64,000 bases of DNA from an uncultured Porphyromonadaceae bacterium (GCA_900541865.1 UQLO01000006.1:1-64000), one strand, 5' to 3'. Positions 1 through 8,420 are shown, numbered from the stretch's first letter. Notes: generated from the letters alone by a model not told the origin. Numbers and translations: made by a program.

Positions 1-1248
1 CTGGCTCAGCACAACCACGTTACGGCAGTCGACGTCGTGCCCGAAAAGGTCGACAAAATCAACCGCCGCATCTCGCCCATACAGGACGAGTACATCGAGA
101 AATACCTGGCCGAGAAGGACCTCGACCTCACCGCCACCCTCGACGGCGCCGAAGCATACCGCACCGCCGACTTCGTGGTCATAGCCGCCCCGACAAACTA
201 CGACCCGGTCAAGAATTTCTTCGACACCCACTGCATCGAAGACGTCATCGACCTGGTGCTCAGCGTCAACCCCGACGCCGTGATGATCATCAAGTCGACC
301 ATCCCCGTGGGCTACTGCCGCAGCCTCTACGTAAAATACGCCGCCAAGGGCGCCAAGCGCTTCAACCTCCTCTTCTTCCCCGAGTTCCTCCGCGAGAGCA
401 AAGCCCTCTACGACAACCTCTACCCCTCGCGAATCATCGCCGGCGTGCCCAAAATCATCGACCGCCCCGACTTCGCCGAAGAAAACGCCGCCATACTGGC
501 CGTGACCGACGTGGCCGCCATGGAAGCCGCCGCACATACCTTCGTTGAGCTCCTCCAGGCCGGTGCCCTCAAGGAGGACATCCCCGTGCTCTACATGGGC
601 ATGAAGGAGGCCGAGGCCGTCAAACTCTTCGCCAACACCTACCTGGCCCTGCGCGTGAGCTACTTCAACGAGCTCGACACCTACGCCGAAGTCAAGGGCC
701 TCGACAGCCGCGCTATCATCGAAGGCGTGGGCCTCGACCCCCGCATCGGCTCCCACTACAACAACCCGTCGTTCGGCTACGGCGGCTACTGCCTGCCCAA
801 GGACACCAAGCAGCTGCTGGCTAACTACGCCGAAGTGCCCCAGAATATGATGAGCGCCATCGTCGAGAGCAACCGCACCCGCAAAGACTTCATCGCCGAC
901 CAAATCCTGGCCAAAGCGGGCTACTACACCGCCAACGGCGAGTTCAACGAAGCCTTCGAAGGTCCGTGCACCATCGGCGTGTACCGCCTTACGATGAAGT
1001 CCAACAGCGACAACTTCCGCCAGAGCAGCATACAGGGCGTGATGAAGCGCATCAAGGCCAAAGGCGCACGAGTAATCATCTACGAGCCCACTCTGGCCGA
1101 CGGCAGCACCTTCTTCGGCAGCGAAGTCGTCAACGATCTGGCACGTTTCAAAACCCTTAGCCAGGCCATCGTGGCCAACCGCTACGACGCCTGCCTCGAC
1201 GACGTGGCCGCCAAAGTCTACACCCGCGACATCTTCCGCCGCGACTGA
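1..1248 (+). CDS. ugd: UDP-glucose 6-dehydrogenase, 5' end cut by window edge
   Basis: Oxidises UDP-glucose to UDP-glucuronate with NAD+, supplying acidic sugar for surface polysaccharide. The reading frame is open from base 1, so the N-terminal Rossmann glycine motif lies outside the window; 415 residues are visible and the first in-window ATG/GTG is not the true start. Seen: the NAD-domain stretch [14 protein letters not shown], the STIPVGYC segment, and the catalytic cysteine in [13 protein letters not shown] (Cys264 of the visible frame). The C-terminal UDP-binding domain is complete. It is followed after 3 bases by an acyltransferase and then a sugar aminotransferase, which fits the end of a capsule or exopolysaccharide locus. 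A UDP-ManNAc dehydrogenase is the main alternative, but length and motifs fit Ugd better. Confidence 0.9.
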   Translation: MAQHNHVTAVDVVPEKVDKINRRISPIQDEYIEKYLAEKDLDLTATLDGAEAYRTADFVVIAAPTNYDPVKNFFDTHCIEDVIDLVLSVNPDAVMIIKSTIPVGYCRSLYVKYAAKGAKRFNLLFFPEFLRESKALYDNLYPSRIIAGVPKIIDRPDFAEENAAILAVTDVAAMEAAAHTFVELLQAGALKEDIPVLYMGMKEAEAVKLFANTYLALRVSYFNELDTYAEVKGLDSRAIIEGVGLDPRIGSHYNNPSFGYGGYCLPKDTKQLLANYAEVPQNMMSAIVESNRTRKDFIADQILAKAGYYTANGEFNEAFEGPCTIGVYRLTMKSNSDNFRQSSIQGVMKRIKAKGARVIIYEPTLADGSTFFGSEVVNDLARFKTLSQAIVANRYDACLDDVAAKVYTRDIFRRD

Positions 1249-1251
1249 GCG

Positions 1252-2295
1252 ATGTATATGGCTTATAGTCAGGTAAATACCCCCCCCCGAAGCCATGTTA
1301 AGGGCCGAAGTTTCCGAGCCGATGTAGCCGTAATGCGTGTGCTTTTGGTGTGCCTTTTGGTGGTATATCATTCATTCGCTCCTTTTTCCGGACAATGGGA
1401 TGCAATACCCGGAGCTGAAAAACTCCCGGCATATAGTTTGATTGCCGAAACCACTTATTCGTTTTTTCTTGAAGCATTCGTTTTCATATCCGGTTTGCTT
1501 CTTGGAGGAAGAGATTCCAAAAAGGCATTGCGAACAGAGTCAGCCGACTTCCTGCTTCACAAGCTCAAACGATTGATTATCCCTTCGATAATCTTCTCAA
1601 TAATCTATTTTATATCTTTCTATTCCTGGAAAGGTGTCAACCATTTCTCCTACACTGTACTCAATGGGTGCGGCCATCTATGGTTTCTGCCGATGTTGTT
1701 TTGGCTCTTTGTGGGAATGTGGTTGCTTGCAAAAGTCAATATTCATCCTTATTGGCTTTTTGCCATGGCTGTCGGAGGCGTATTGCTTTCCAATTCTGCA
1801 ATGCCGCTACGTATAGGCTCTGCGATGTACTACTTCCTCTTCTTCATCCTTGGTTTTTACGCCGAAAGAGGGTTGGTTAAAAAGCTTTTCGAGCCTTCTG
1901 CCCGTATTATTGCAGGGTTTGCAATCGGATTTTTTACAACCTTTATAACCGCCCGGCATATGCCTGGTCCAGATTCTGTGACTCACATTATATTAGGGAA
2001 CGGAGTACGTGCTGTTTATGCCTTCTGTGGTATGATGTTTAGCTGGTTGATTATAGTGCGTTGTGTGCCTATAGACGCAAAACTGCCAAAATGGGTTATA
2101 ACAATTGCAAACTACTCTTTCGGCATTTACATAATGCAGCAGTTCATTCTTAAGTGGTTATATTATTTCACGCCTTTGCCATCTGCCATTGACTACATTT
2201 TAGTCCCTTGGATTGGAGTGGTAGTTGCCATAGCTATCAGTTGGCTTATAACACATTTGTTGTATCAAATCAAGATTGGCAAATATTTATTTTAA
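1252..2295 (+). CDS. Acyltransferase 3 family membrane protein (AT-rich, possibly phase-variable)
   Basis: Integral membrane O-acyltransferase (OafA / fucose-4-O-acetylase type), probably acetylating a sugar of the neighbouring surface polysaccharide. The 347 residues form about ten hydrophobic segments. The family's N-terminal signature is visible as FRADVAVMRVLLVCLLVVYHSF, whose YHS histidine is the expected catalytic residue. Base composition is strikingly A+T-rich compared with the GC-rich genes on both sides, suggesting recent acquisition. The start at 1252 (or Met3 at 1258) is required because the signature lies close behind; the next in-frame Met (1333) would cut into it. A run of nine C (1280-1288) sits between start and signature. 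The gene is bounded on both sides by the same AGCGATG sequence at the stop/start junctions. The exact substrate is unknown. Confidence 0.85.
   Translation: MYMAYSQVNTPPRSHVKGRSFRADVAVMRVLLVCLLVVYHSFAPFSGQWDAIPGAEKLPAYSLIAETTYSFFLEAFVFISGLLLGGRDSKKALRTESADFLLHKLKRLIIPSIIFSIIYFISFYSWKGVNHFSYTVLNGCGHLWFLPMLFWLFVGMWLLAKVNIHPYWLFAMAVGGVLLSNSAMPLRIGSAMYYFLFFILGFYAERGLVKKLFEPSARIIAGFAIGFFTTFITARHMPGPDSVTHIILGNGVRAVYAFCGMMFSWLIIVRCVPIDAKLPKWVITIANYSFGIYIMQQFILKWLYYFTPLPSAIDYILVPWIGVVVAIAISWLITHLLYQIKIGKYLF
1280..1288 (+). repeat. Nine-C homopolymer in acyltransferase codons 10-13
   Basis: Nine consecutive C lie just inside the acyltransferase reading frame. By direct translation, one extra C gives a TAA stop after 16 codons, and one fewer C gives a TAG stop after 24 codons, so any single-base slip abolishes the protein. 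Confidence 0.9.
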
Positions 2296-2298
2296 GCG

Positions 2299-3540
2299 AT
2301 GAGGGAACGCATTCTGCTTTGCAAGCCGCGGATGAGCGGCCGCGAACTCGATTTCATCAAGGCAGCCCTTGCCGAGGACTGGGCCGTGCCGCTGGGACCC
2401 GATGTCGACGCCTTCGAGGCCGAGCTGAAAGCCTTTACCGGCGCCGACGAAGTCGTCGCCCTCGATTCGGGCACTGCGGCCGTGCATCTTGCCCTGAAGG
2501 TGCTCGGCGTTGGCCCCGGCGATGAGGTCATCGTGCAGTCCTTCACCTTCTGCGCCTCGGCAAACCCCGTCACATATCTGGGCGCGCAGCCCGTATTCGT
2601 GGATTCCGAGCCGAAAACGTGGAACATGGACCCCGAACTCCTCGAGGAGGCCATCAAAGACCGCATCGCCCGCACAGGCCGCAAGCCCAAAGCCATCATC
2701 CCCGTGGCCCTCTACGGCATGCCGTACCAAATCGAGCGCATACTCGCCGTGGCCGACCGCTACGGCATCCCCGTTGTCGAAGATGCCGCCGAGGGCTTCG
2801 GCTCGCGGTATAACGGCCGGGTCCTGGGCACCTTCGGCCGGTTCGGCGTGCTCAGCTTCAACGGCAACAAAATGATCACCACCTCCGGCGGAGGCGCCCT
2901 GCTGTGTCGCACCAAAGAAGCCGCCAGGAAAGCGAAGTGGTATGCCACCCAGGCCCGCGAGTCCTACCCCTACTACCAGCACCAAGAGATAGGCTACAAC
3001 TATCGCCTCTCCAACATATCGGCGTGTATAGGCAGAGCTCAGATGACGGTGCTCGACGAGCATATCGCGCATCATAAGCATGTGCAGGAGCTCTACTGCA
3101 AGCTGCTGGCCGACGTGCCGGGCATCACCATGCACCGCAACCCCGGGCCGGAGTACGACTCCAACTTCTGGCTCTGCACGGCCACCCTCGACCCCGACCT
3201 GCGCATACGCGGTCAGGAGAATGCCTACAAGGCCGTCGTCGCGGGCGCCGTAGGAGGAGCCGCCGGCGTTACCCACGCCGCCTCGTCGGCCACCACCGAC
3301 TGCCAGCCCAACGCCAACGTCGAAGCCCTGCGCATAGCCCTCGACGCCGCCGACATCGAGGCCCGCCCGCTGTGGAAGCCCATGCACCGGCAGCCCGTCT
3401 ACCGCACGGCCCCGGCCTACACCAACGGCGTCAGCGAAGCCCTCTTCCGCGTAGGCATCTGCCTGCCCGCCGGGCCATACGTGACCGACGACGACGTGCG
3501 CTACATCGTCGACACCATCGTCGCCGCCATCGAAAAATAA
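2299..3540 (+). CDS. DegT/DnrJ/EryC1/StrS-family PLP sugar aminotransferase
   Basis: Pyridoxal-phosphate enzyme that transfers an amino group to a nucleotide-linked keto-sugar, as in synthesis of amino-dideoxy sugars for surface glycans. The 413 residues match the family's length. Seen: the cofactor-binding stretch ALDSGTAAVHLALKVLGVGPGDEVIVQ (shown in part), the VVEDAAEGFGS segment holding the ring-stacking Asp, and the Schiff-base lysine in SFNGNKM (Lys191). It resembles EpsN/PglE-type enzymes, but the substrate cannot be read from sequence. It starts 3 bases after the acyltransferase stop. If the acyltransferase cassette is removed, the same gcg-ATG spacing would join it directly to ugd, suggesting that ugd and this gene were originally adjacent. 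Confidence 0.9.
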   Translation: MRERILLCKPRMSGRELDFIKAALAEDWAVPLGPDVDAFEAELKAFTGADEVVALDSGTAAVHLALKVLGVGPGDEVIVQSFTFCASANPVTYLGAQPVFVDSEPKTWNMDPELLEEAIKDRIARTGRKPKAIIPVALYGMPYQIERILAVADRYGIPVVEDAAEGFGSRYNGRVLGTFGRFGVLSFNGNKMITTSGGGALLCRTKEAARKAKWYATQARESYPYYQHQEIGYNYRLSNISACIGRAQMTVLDEHIAHHKHVQELYCKLLADVPGITMHRNPGPEYDSNFWLCTATLDPDLRIRGQENAYKAVVAGAVGGAAGVTHAASSATTDCQPNANVEALRIALDAADIEARPLWKPMHRQPVYRTAPAYTNGVSEALFRVGICLPAGPYVTDDDVRYIVDTIVAAIEK

Positions 3541-3558
3541 CCCGCCCCCTCCAAACAC

Positions 3559-3593
3559 CGCGCCGCCGCAAGACCATCTCTCGCGGCGGCGCG
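3559..3593 (+). terminator. Probable terminator of the polysaccharide genes
   Basis: Perfect 11-bp GC stem, 3559-3569 with 3583-3593, and a 13-base loop. The downstream T tract is weak (ctgctttattt). It sits 18 bases after the aminotransferase stop. Confidence 0.6.
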
Positions 3594-3671
3594 CTGCTTT
3601 ATTTGGACCTTCCGAAAGGCGCTGAAAACGATTATTATATTTTTTTATGGTACAGTATCGGGGTTTTTGGT

Positions 3672-3679
3672 TAATTTTG
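3672..3679 (+). promoter_or_regulatory. Bacteroidota -7 box (TAATTTTG) for PBP1A
   Basis: Exact TAnnTTTG match 44 bases before the PBP1A start; transcription would begin near 3686. No convincing -33 TTTG at standard spacing was seen. Confidence 0.6.
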
Positions 3680-3723
3680 CAGTATGATGCCGGGGTGTGT
3701 GTTTTCCCGGCTGACTTTATCAG

Positions 3724-6120
3724 ATGAAAGATTCTCAATCAAAAGATATTAAGGGCGCCGAAGGTGCCTGCAAGCGCAAGGGCTGGGTCACGGCCACGGT
3801 GCGCTGGCTTTGGATTCTTTTTGTTGCCGGTGTTGTGCTGGCAGGCATTTTCTTTGTGCTGGTCTACAATGGCGTAATCGGCTACATGCCTCCGGTGGAG
3901 GAGCTTAAAAATCCACAGGACCGCTTTGCCTCGGTGGTCTACTCTGCCGACGGCGAAGAACTCGGACGCTATTTCCGCAACACCGGCAACCGCGTCTACG
4001 CCGACTTCGATGAGATTTCGCCGGCGGTTGTCGACGCTCTTATCGCCACTGAGGACGCCCGGTTCGAAGACCACTCCGGCATCGACCTTCGCGCCATAGG
4101 CCGTGTGGCCTTCAAGACTCTCCTTCTGCGCAACAAGAATGCCGGGGGCGGCTCCACCATCACCCAGCAGCTCGCAAAGCAGCTTTACACCCCCCCGAGC
4201 CAGAATATTTTGCAGCGCGCCATGCAGAAGCCCATTGAGTGGATGATTGCCATCAAACTGGAACGCTTCTACTCCAAGGAGGAGATTCTGAAGATGTACC
4301 TCAACCAGTTCGACTTCCTCTACAATGCCGTCGGCATAAAAAGTGCCGCCAAGGTCTATTTCAACAAGGACGCCGCCGACCTCGACACTCTCGAGGCCGC
4401 TACCCTCATCGGCATGGTGAAGAATCCGAGCTACTACAACCCCGTCCGGCAGCCCGAGCGCACTCGTCTGCGCCGCAACACGGTGCTCGAACAGATGTAC
4501 AAAGCCGACAAAATTTCGCGGGCACAGTACGACAGCCTGGCCGCCCAGCCTCTGGTGCTCGACTTCCAGCGTGTTGACCACAAGGACGGTCTTGCGCCCT
4601 ACTTCCGCGAGGAACTCCGCCGCTACCTGACAGCGCGACGCCCCGAGCGCAGCAACTATCCGTCGTGGGACCGCCAGCGCTTTGTCGACGACTCCATAGC
4701 CTGGGCCACTAATCCGCTCTTCGGTTGGGCCGAGAAGAACCGCAAAGCCGACGGCACTAAGTACGACATCTACAACGACGGCCTCAAAATATACACCACC
4801 ATCGACTCACGTATGCAAACCTACGCCGAAGAGGCTGTCAGAGAGCATATGGAGAGCTTGCAGCAGCAGTTTTTCCGCGAGAAGCGGGGCTCCAGCGCCG
4901 CGCCCTACACCTCCAACCGCGCAGAACTCTCCGACCAAATGCGCGCAACACTCATCCGCAACGCAATGCGCCAGAGCGAACGAGGACGCGTGGCACGTCT
5001 GCGCGGCCTGAACGACACCGAGCTGGAGGCCGAATTCAATGTGCCGCGCGATATGACCGTTTTCAGCTACCAAGGCCCGGTCGACACTGTTATGACACCA
5101 CGCGACTCACTGCTCTACACCAAAAGCTTCCTGCGCACCGGATTCATGAGCATGGATCCCACAACAGGCTTCGTCAAGGCCTACGTGGGCGGCCCCGACT
5201 TCCGCTTTTTCCAGTATGACATGGTGTCGACCGGCCGCCGTCAGGTAGGCTCGACCATCAAGCCTTTCCTCTACACCTACGCCTTCGAGACCGACTTCAC
5301 GCCCTGCAGCCAGATGCTCAACGAGCAGCCCACTCTCTACGATGAGAACGGCCGCGTGTGGCGCCCGCGCAACGCAGGTCACGCCCGCATCGGCGAAATG
5401 GTCGACCTCCGCTGGGCCCTTACAAACTCCAACAACTGGATTTCGGCCCGGATCATGGACCGCCTCAGCCCGAGCGAACTGGTAAAGCGCATGCACTCCT
5501 ACGGTATTACCAACCAACTCCCCGCCGTGAAGAGTCTCGCGCTGGGACCCTGCGAGGTGTCCGTCAAAGAAATGGTGACAGCCTACAGCGCCTTCGCCAA
5601 CGGCGGTATGCGCTCCGACCCCATCTACGTCACCGCCATCGCCGACGCCAACGGAAATATAATCAGCGACTTCGCACCCTCGCAGACCGAAGTCATCACC
5701 CAGCAGGGCTACTGGCGCATTCTCTCGGTGCTCCTCAACGTGGTCGACAGCGGCACCGGCAACCGCCTGCGTCGTCCGCCATACAACATCACCGCCCAGA
5801 CCGGCGGTAAAACCGGCACCACCAACGACAATGCCGACGGCTGGTTCATGGCCTTCACCCCCGAGTTGGTAAGCTCCACCTGGGTAGGCGGCGACGAACG
5901 CTACATCCACTTCAACAATATGGCCCAAGGTCAAGGCGCATCGATGGCGCTCCCGATCTACGGCAAATATATCCGCAAAGTCTACGACGACCCCAATCTG
6001 CCTTACAGCCAGGACGTTCGCTTCACCTTCCCCGACGACATCGACCTCTGCGGCGGGACAGTGACCGTCGACGAACCCGCCGAAACGGTCGAAGAGGCCG
6101 TCTCCGGCGCCTTCGACTGA
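3724..6120 (+). CDS. mrcA: Penicillin-binding protein 1A (bifunctional class A PBP)
   Basis: Builds peptidoglycan by glycan polymerisation and peptide crosslinking at the outer face of the cytoplasmic membrane. The 798 residues comprise a short cytoplasmic tail, one membrane anchor near residues 25-48, a GT51 transglycosylase domain (catalytic EDARFEDHSGID, then GGGSTITQQLAKQLY), a linker with oligonucleotide-binding-like character, and the transpeptidase domain. All three transpeptidase motifs are present: SxxK as GSTIKPF (Ser510), SxN as TNSNN, and KTG as GGKTGTT (Lys696). The start at 3724 is the first Met of the frame and precedes the membrane anchor. It appears monocistronic, with its own -7 box and a hairpin after the stop. 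The symbol ponA is equally used for this family. Confidence 0.95.
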   Translation: MKDSQSKDIKGAEGACKRKGWVTATVRWLWILFVAGVVLAGIFFVLVYNGVIGYMPPVEELKNPQDRFASVVYSADGEELGRYFRNTGNRVYADFDEISPAVVDALIATEDARFEDHSGIDLRAIGRVAFKTLLLRNKNAGGGSTITQQLAKQLYTPPSQNILQRAMQKPIEWMIAIKLERFYSKEEILKMYLNQFDFLYNAVGIKSAAKVYFNKDAADLDTLEAATLIGMVKNPSYYNPVRQPERTRLRRNTVLEQMYKADKISRAQYDSLAAQPLVLDFQRVDHKDGLAPYFREELRRYLTARRPERSNYPSWDRQRFVDDSIAWATNPLFGWAEKNRKADGTKYDIYNDGLKIYTTIDSRMQTYAEEAVREHMESLQQQFFREKRGSSAAPYTSNRAELSDQMRATLIRNAMRQSERGRVARLRGLNDTELEAEFNVPRDMTVFSYQGPVDTVMTPRDSLLYTKSFLRTGFMSMDPTTGFVKAYVGGPDFRFFQYDMVSTGRRQVGSTIKPFLYTYAFETDFTPCSQMLNEQPTLYDENGRVWRPRNAGHARIGEMVDLRWALTNSNNWISARIMDRLSPSELVKRMHSYGITNQLPAVKSLALGPCEVSVKEMVTAYSAFANGGMRSDPIYVTAIADANGNIISDFAPSQTEVITQQGYWRILSVLLNVVDSGTGNRLRRPPYNITAQTGGKTGTTNDNADGWFMAFTPELVSSTWVGGDERYIHFNNMAQGQGASMALPIYGKYIRKVYDDPNLPYSQDVRFTFPDDIDLCGGTVTVDEPAETVEEAVSGAFD

Positions 6121-6155
6121 CCGAACCCCCGGCGGTCGCCCGTTGTTAGTAAATA

Positions 6156-6194
6156 AGCGGGTCGCCTTGGCCACGACGGCCTCGGCGACCCGCT
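6156..6194 (+). terminator. Hairpin after PBP1A, probable terminator
   Basis: Perfect 11-bp stem (6156-6166 with 6184-6194) and a second inner 4-bp stem in its loop. The tail is only weakly T-rich (ctactttct), so efficiency is uncertain. Confidence 0.5.
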
Positions 6195-6227
6195 CTACTT
6201 TCTACTACGACCTTAACACCAGTAATT

Positions 6228-6464
6228 ATGAACGACCGTCTTACCTACGAAGAGAAAAAAGAGCTGCCCGACAGCGTCTACGGCCTGCCCGAACGCCGCG
6301 AATATCCCATGCCCGACGCCGCCCACGTACGCGCCGCCGAGGCATACTTCCGCTACTGCCCCGAAGAGCTCAAGCCCAAACTGGCCCGAGCCATCCTGGC
6401 CCGCGCCGCCGAGTTCGGCGTCGACGTCGAGTCCCCCACCGTCCTCGAATACGCCCGCCAATAA
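6228..6464 (+). CDS. Small DUF6582-like protein of unknown function
   Basis: Free-standing 78-residue acidic protein without signal peptide or membrane segment. The central part, LPDSVYGLPERREYPMPDAAHVRAAEAYF, resembles the short DUF6582-type motif (LPDs.F.lP..R.YPi.d.aHa..Al..) often found attached to phage prohead proteases or standing alone. That match is from memory. The rest is predicted helical (KPKLARAILARAAEFGVDVE). A strong bidirectional terminator follows at 6490-6526, which supports a real transcription unit. Codon use matches neighbouring genes. No phage gene is nearby, so a stand-alone cellular role is more likely than a phage remnant; function is unknown. Confidence 0.65.
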   Translation: MNDRLTYEEKKELPDSVYGLPERREYPMPDAAHVRAAEAYFRYCPEELKPKLARAILARAAEFGVDVESPTVLEYARQ

Positions 6465-6489
6465 CCCCACGCATTCGCAAAGAACTCTC

Positions 6490-6525
6490 AAAAAGACGTC
6501 TCCCCTACCCGGCCGACGTCTTTTT
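6490..6525. terminator. Bidirectional rho-independent terminator
   Basis: Stem of 11 bp (6490-6500 with 6515-6525) that includes A5 and T5 tracts, so it can act on both strands; a T6 run (6521-6526) begins in the right arm. It ends the small DUF6582-like gene. Confidence 0.85.
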
Positions 6526-6651
6526 TCTTCGCTGACATTGCCCGCGTGGCAATTTCAATCCAACTCCCTTTGAAAAATCATCGAACCTCCGCGAAGGGGG
6601 CCGTGTTCGACCCCTAACGGAGTCGTCGATATCGTGTGGAGAAGGTAGTCG

Positions 6652-6764
6652 CATTATGGAACGGGGATTTGCAATCCCCGTCGGTCGGCAAAAGCTATTC
6701 TCCTTTTTCGCAGGAAGTTAGCATCGACGGGTCTGCGGGGATTGCAAATCCCCGCTCCATAATG
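6652..6764. repeat. Paired palindromic repeat, copy 1
   Basis: Two 30-base arms, 6652-6681 and 6735-6764, are inverted copies with two mismatches. Each arm contains its own palindrome GGGGATTTGCAATCCCC preceded by a TATGGA block. The spacer is 53 bases. A second pair of the same design lies at 22565-22711. Confidence 0.85.
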
Positions 6765-6834
6765 TCGAGTCCGCGATTTCAAGCCGCGAAAGGCCGCAAC
6801 GTATGGATCGGCGGAAAAAAGCAGACGTAGAGTT

Positions 6835-7044
6835 GCATCCCAACGGGATGCGGCTCAGCCGCGACGGGTATTCGCAGACGTATGCGCCTGCAAAGGGGTA
6901 TCCCCTTGGGATACAATATTTTTGTCCAATCCATACCGCCGGATAAATCCGGACGGCTAACATAAAACGGGGCGGCGTTGCCGCCCTTTCGCGGCCTTGC
7001 GCGGCGATTCTCGCCCTTTCGCGGCTTGCGAGCTGGAAGCTCGC
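6835..7044. repeat. Array of seven tiny-loop hairpins
   Basis: Short perfect inverted repeats with 2- or 3-base loops at 6835-6851, 6850-6862, 6898-6914, 6939-6952, 6970-6986 and 7028-7044 (arms 5-7 bp), plus the neighbouring 6980s GC block. Six are clear and distinct. Example: GCATCCC-AAC-GGGATGC. Spacing is irregular. This looks like a composite structured repeat rather than coding sequence. Confidence 0.75.
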
Positions 7045-7085
7045 CCTCCTTGGGGATTCCGGCTAGGACCTTATTTACCCCCTGC

Positions 7086-7127
7086 AAAACAAAACGGCGA
7101 CCGATTGCTCGGCCGCCGTTTTGTTTT
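7086..7127. terminator. Bidirectional terminator after serS
   Basis: Perfect 14-bp stem (7086-7099 with 7114-7127) flanked by A/T tracts, with an inner 4-bp stem. It lies 18 bases past the serS stop on the minus strand. Confidence 0.9.
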
Positions 7128-7145
7128 GGATTTATCCGGCTATTG

Positions 7146-8417
7146 TCAGTTGATGATGTCGAAGCCGGTGTATTTGCGCAGACATTCGGGCACGATGATG
7201 CCTTCGGGGGTCTGGAAGTCCTCGAGGATGGCAGCCACGATGCGGGGCAGGGCCAGAGCGGAGCCGTTGAGGGTGTGGCAGAGCTGAGGCTTCTTGTCGT
7301 CGCCGCGGAAGCGGCATTTGAGTCGGTTGGCCTGATATGTCTCGAAGTTGGATACGCTGCTGACCTCGAGCCAGCGTCCCTGGGCCGCGGAGTAGACTTC
7401 GAAGTCGAATGTGATGGCGGAGGTGAAGCTCATGTCGCCGCCGCAGAGGCGCAGTATATGCCAGGGCAGGCCGAGCTTGTCAAGCAGTCCCTGAACGTGG
7501 TCCTTCATTTCTTCGAGGGCGGCATAGCTGTTTTCGGGCTTCTCGATGCGCACGATTTCAACCTTGTCGAACTGGTGGAGGCGGTTGAGGCCGCGCACGT
7601 CCTTGCCGTAGCTGCCGGCTTCGCGGCGGAAGCATGCGGAGTAAGCGCAGTTCTTGATTGGCAGGCGGTCGGCGGGGATGATTACGTCGCGGTAGAGGTT
7701 GGTGACGGGCACTTCGGCAGTGGGGATGAGGTAGAGTTTGTCGGCGTTGACAAAGTACATCTGGCCTTCCTTGTCGGGGAGCTGGCCTGTGCCGTAGCCG
7801 GACGCCTCGTTGACAACGTAGGGCGGCTGCACTTCGAGATAGCCGGCGGCGGAAGCTTCGTCGAGGAAGAACTGGATGAGGGCGCGCTGGAGCTTGGCTC
7901 CCTTGCCGAGGTAGACGGGGAAGCCGGCACCGGTGATCTTCACGCCGAGGTCGAAGTCAATCAAGTTGTACTTCTTGGCCAATTCCCAGTGGGGAAGGGC
8001 GTCGGGGCCGAGGTTGGGCATGGGGCCACCCTCCTTCTCGACGACGTTGTCTTCGGCAGTCTTGCCTTCGGGGACGCCGCTGTAGGGAATGTTGGGAATC
8101 GACAGAAGTTCGTCGCGCATGGCGGCTTCGGTGCGTGCCAGCTCGTCGGCCAGAGCCTTCTGCTCTTCCTTGAGCACGGCAACGGATTCCTTGGCCTTGT
8201 CGGCGTCGTCGCGGCGACCTTCCTTCATGGCTTTGCCGATGGAGGCGGCCATTTTGTTGAGTTCGGCGGCGGCGTTGTCGCTTTTGAGCTGAAGCTGACG
8301 GCGCAGATCGTCGAGAGCCAGAACGCGTGCAATGGGTTTTTCGCCGTCGAAACCTTTGACGGCCAGGCGCTCCACAATGAATTTGGGGTCGGCCTTTATC
8401 TGCTGGAGTGTGAGCAT
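7146..8417 (-). CDS. serS: Serine--tRNA ligase
   Basis: Charges tRNA-Ser (and tRNA-Sec where present) with serine in the cytoplasm. The 423 residues match the bacterial family. The N-terminal part (about 1-105) is the tRNA-binding coiled-coil arm, rich in Lys/Glu/Ala heptads. The class II catalytic core follows: motif 2 as FRREAGSYGKDVRGLNRLHQF, and motif 3 as LNGSALALPRIVAAILEDFQ. TAEVPVTN, contacting serine, is also visible. It lies 3 bases downstream of the yqeY-like gene on the same strand, so the two are very likely cotranscribed, with the strong terminator at 7086-7127 ending the unit. Confidence 0.98.
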   Translation of the reverse strand: MLTLQQIKADPKFIVERLAVKGFDGEKPIARVLALDDLRRQLQLKSDNAAAELNKMAASIGKAMKEGRRDDADKAKESVAVLKEEQKALADELARTEAAMRDELLSIPNIPYSGVPEGKTAEDNVVEKEGGPMPNLGPDALPHWELAKKYNLIDFDLGVKITGAGFPVYLGKGAKLQRALIQFFLDEASAAGYLEVQPPYVVNEASGYGTGQLPDKEGQMYFVNADKLYLIPTAEVPVTNLYRDVIIPADRLPIKNCAYSACFRREAGSYGKDVRGLNRLHQFDKVEIVRIEKPENSYAALEEMKDHVQGLLDKLGLPWHILRLCGGDMSFTSAITFDFEVYSAAQGRWLEVSSVSNFETYQANRLKCRFRGDDKKPQLCHTLNGSALALPRIVAAILEDFQTPEGIIVPECLRKYTGFDIIN

Positions 8418-8420
8418 GCT

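Larger units (their letters stand above)
6465..7145. other. 681-bp intergenic stretch rich in palindromes, no credible gene
   Basis: The stretch between the DUF6582-like gene and serS. It holds a terminator at each end, one pair of inverted palindromic repeats (6652-6764), and a run of short hairpins (6835-7044). Three overlapping small open frames exist on both strands, but they read through the palindromes and lack start signals, so they are not called as genes. Confidence 0.7.

Noticed and set aside
2287..3738. 483-codon open frame antisense to the DegT aminotransferase
   Set aside because: Shadow frame; it also crosses the terminator and promoter of PBP1A.
6490..6526. Insertion-sequence end
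   Set aside because: The inverted repeat is explained by a standard terminator with A/T tracts; no transposase or target duplication is seen.
6636..7087. Three short open frames in the palindrome-rich gap
   Set aside because: They read through inverted repeats on both strands, lack start signals and code for residue strings such as SGGMDWTKILYPKG that arise from the hairpins.
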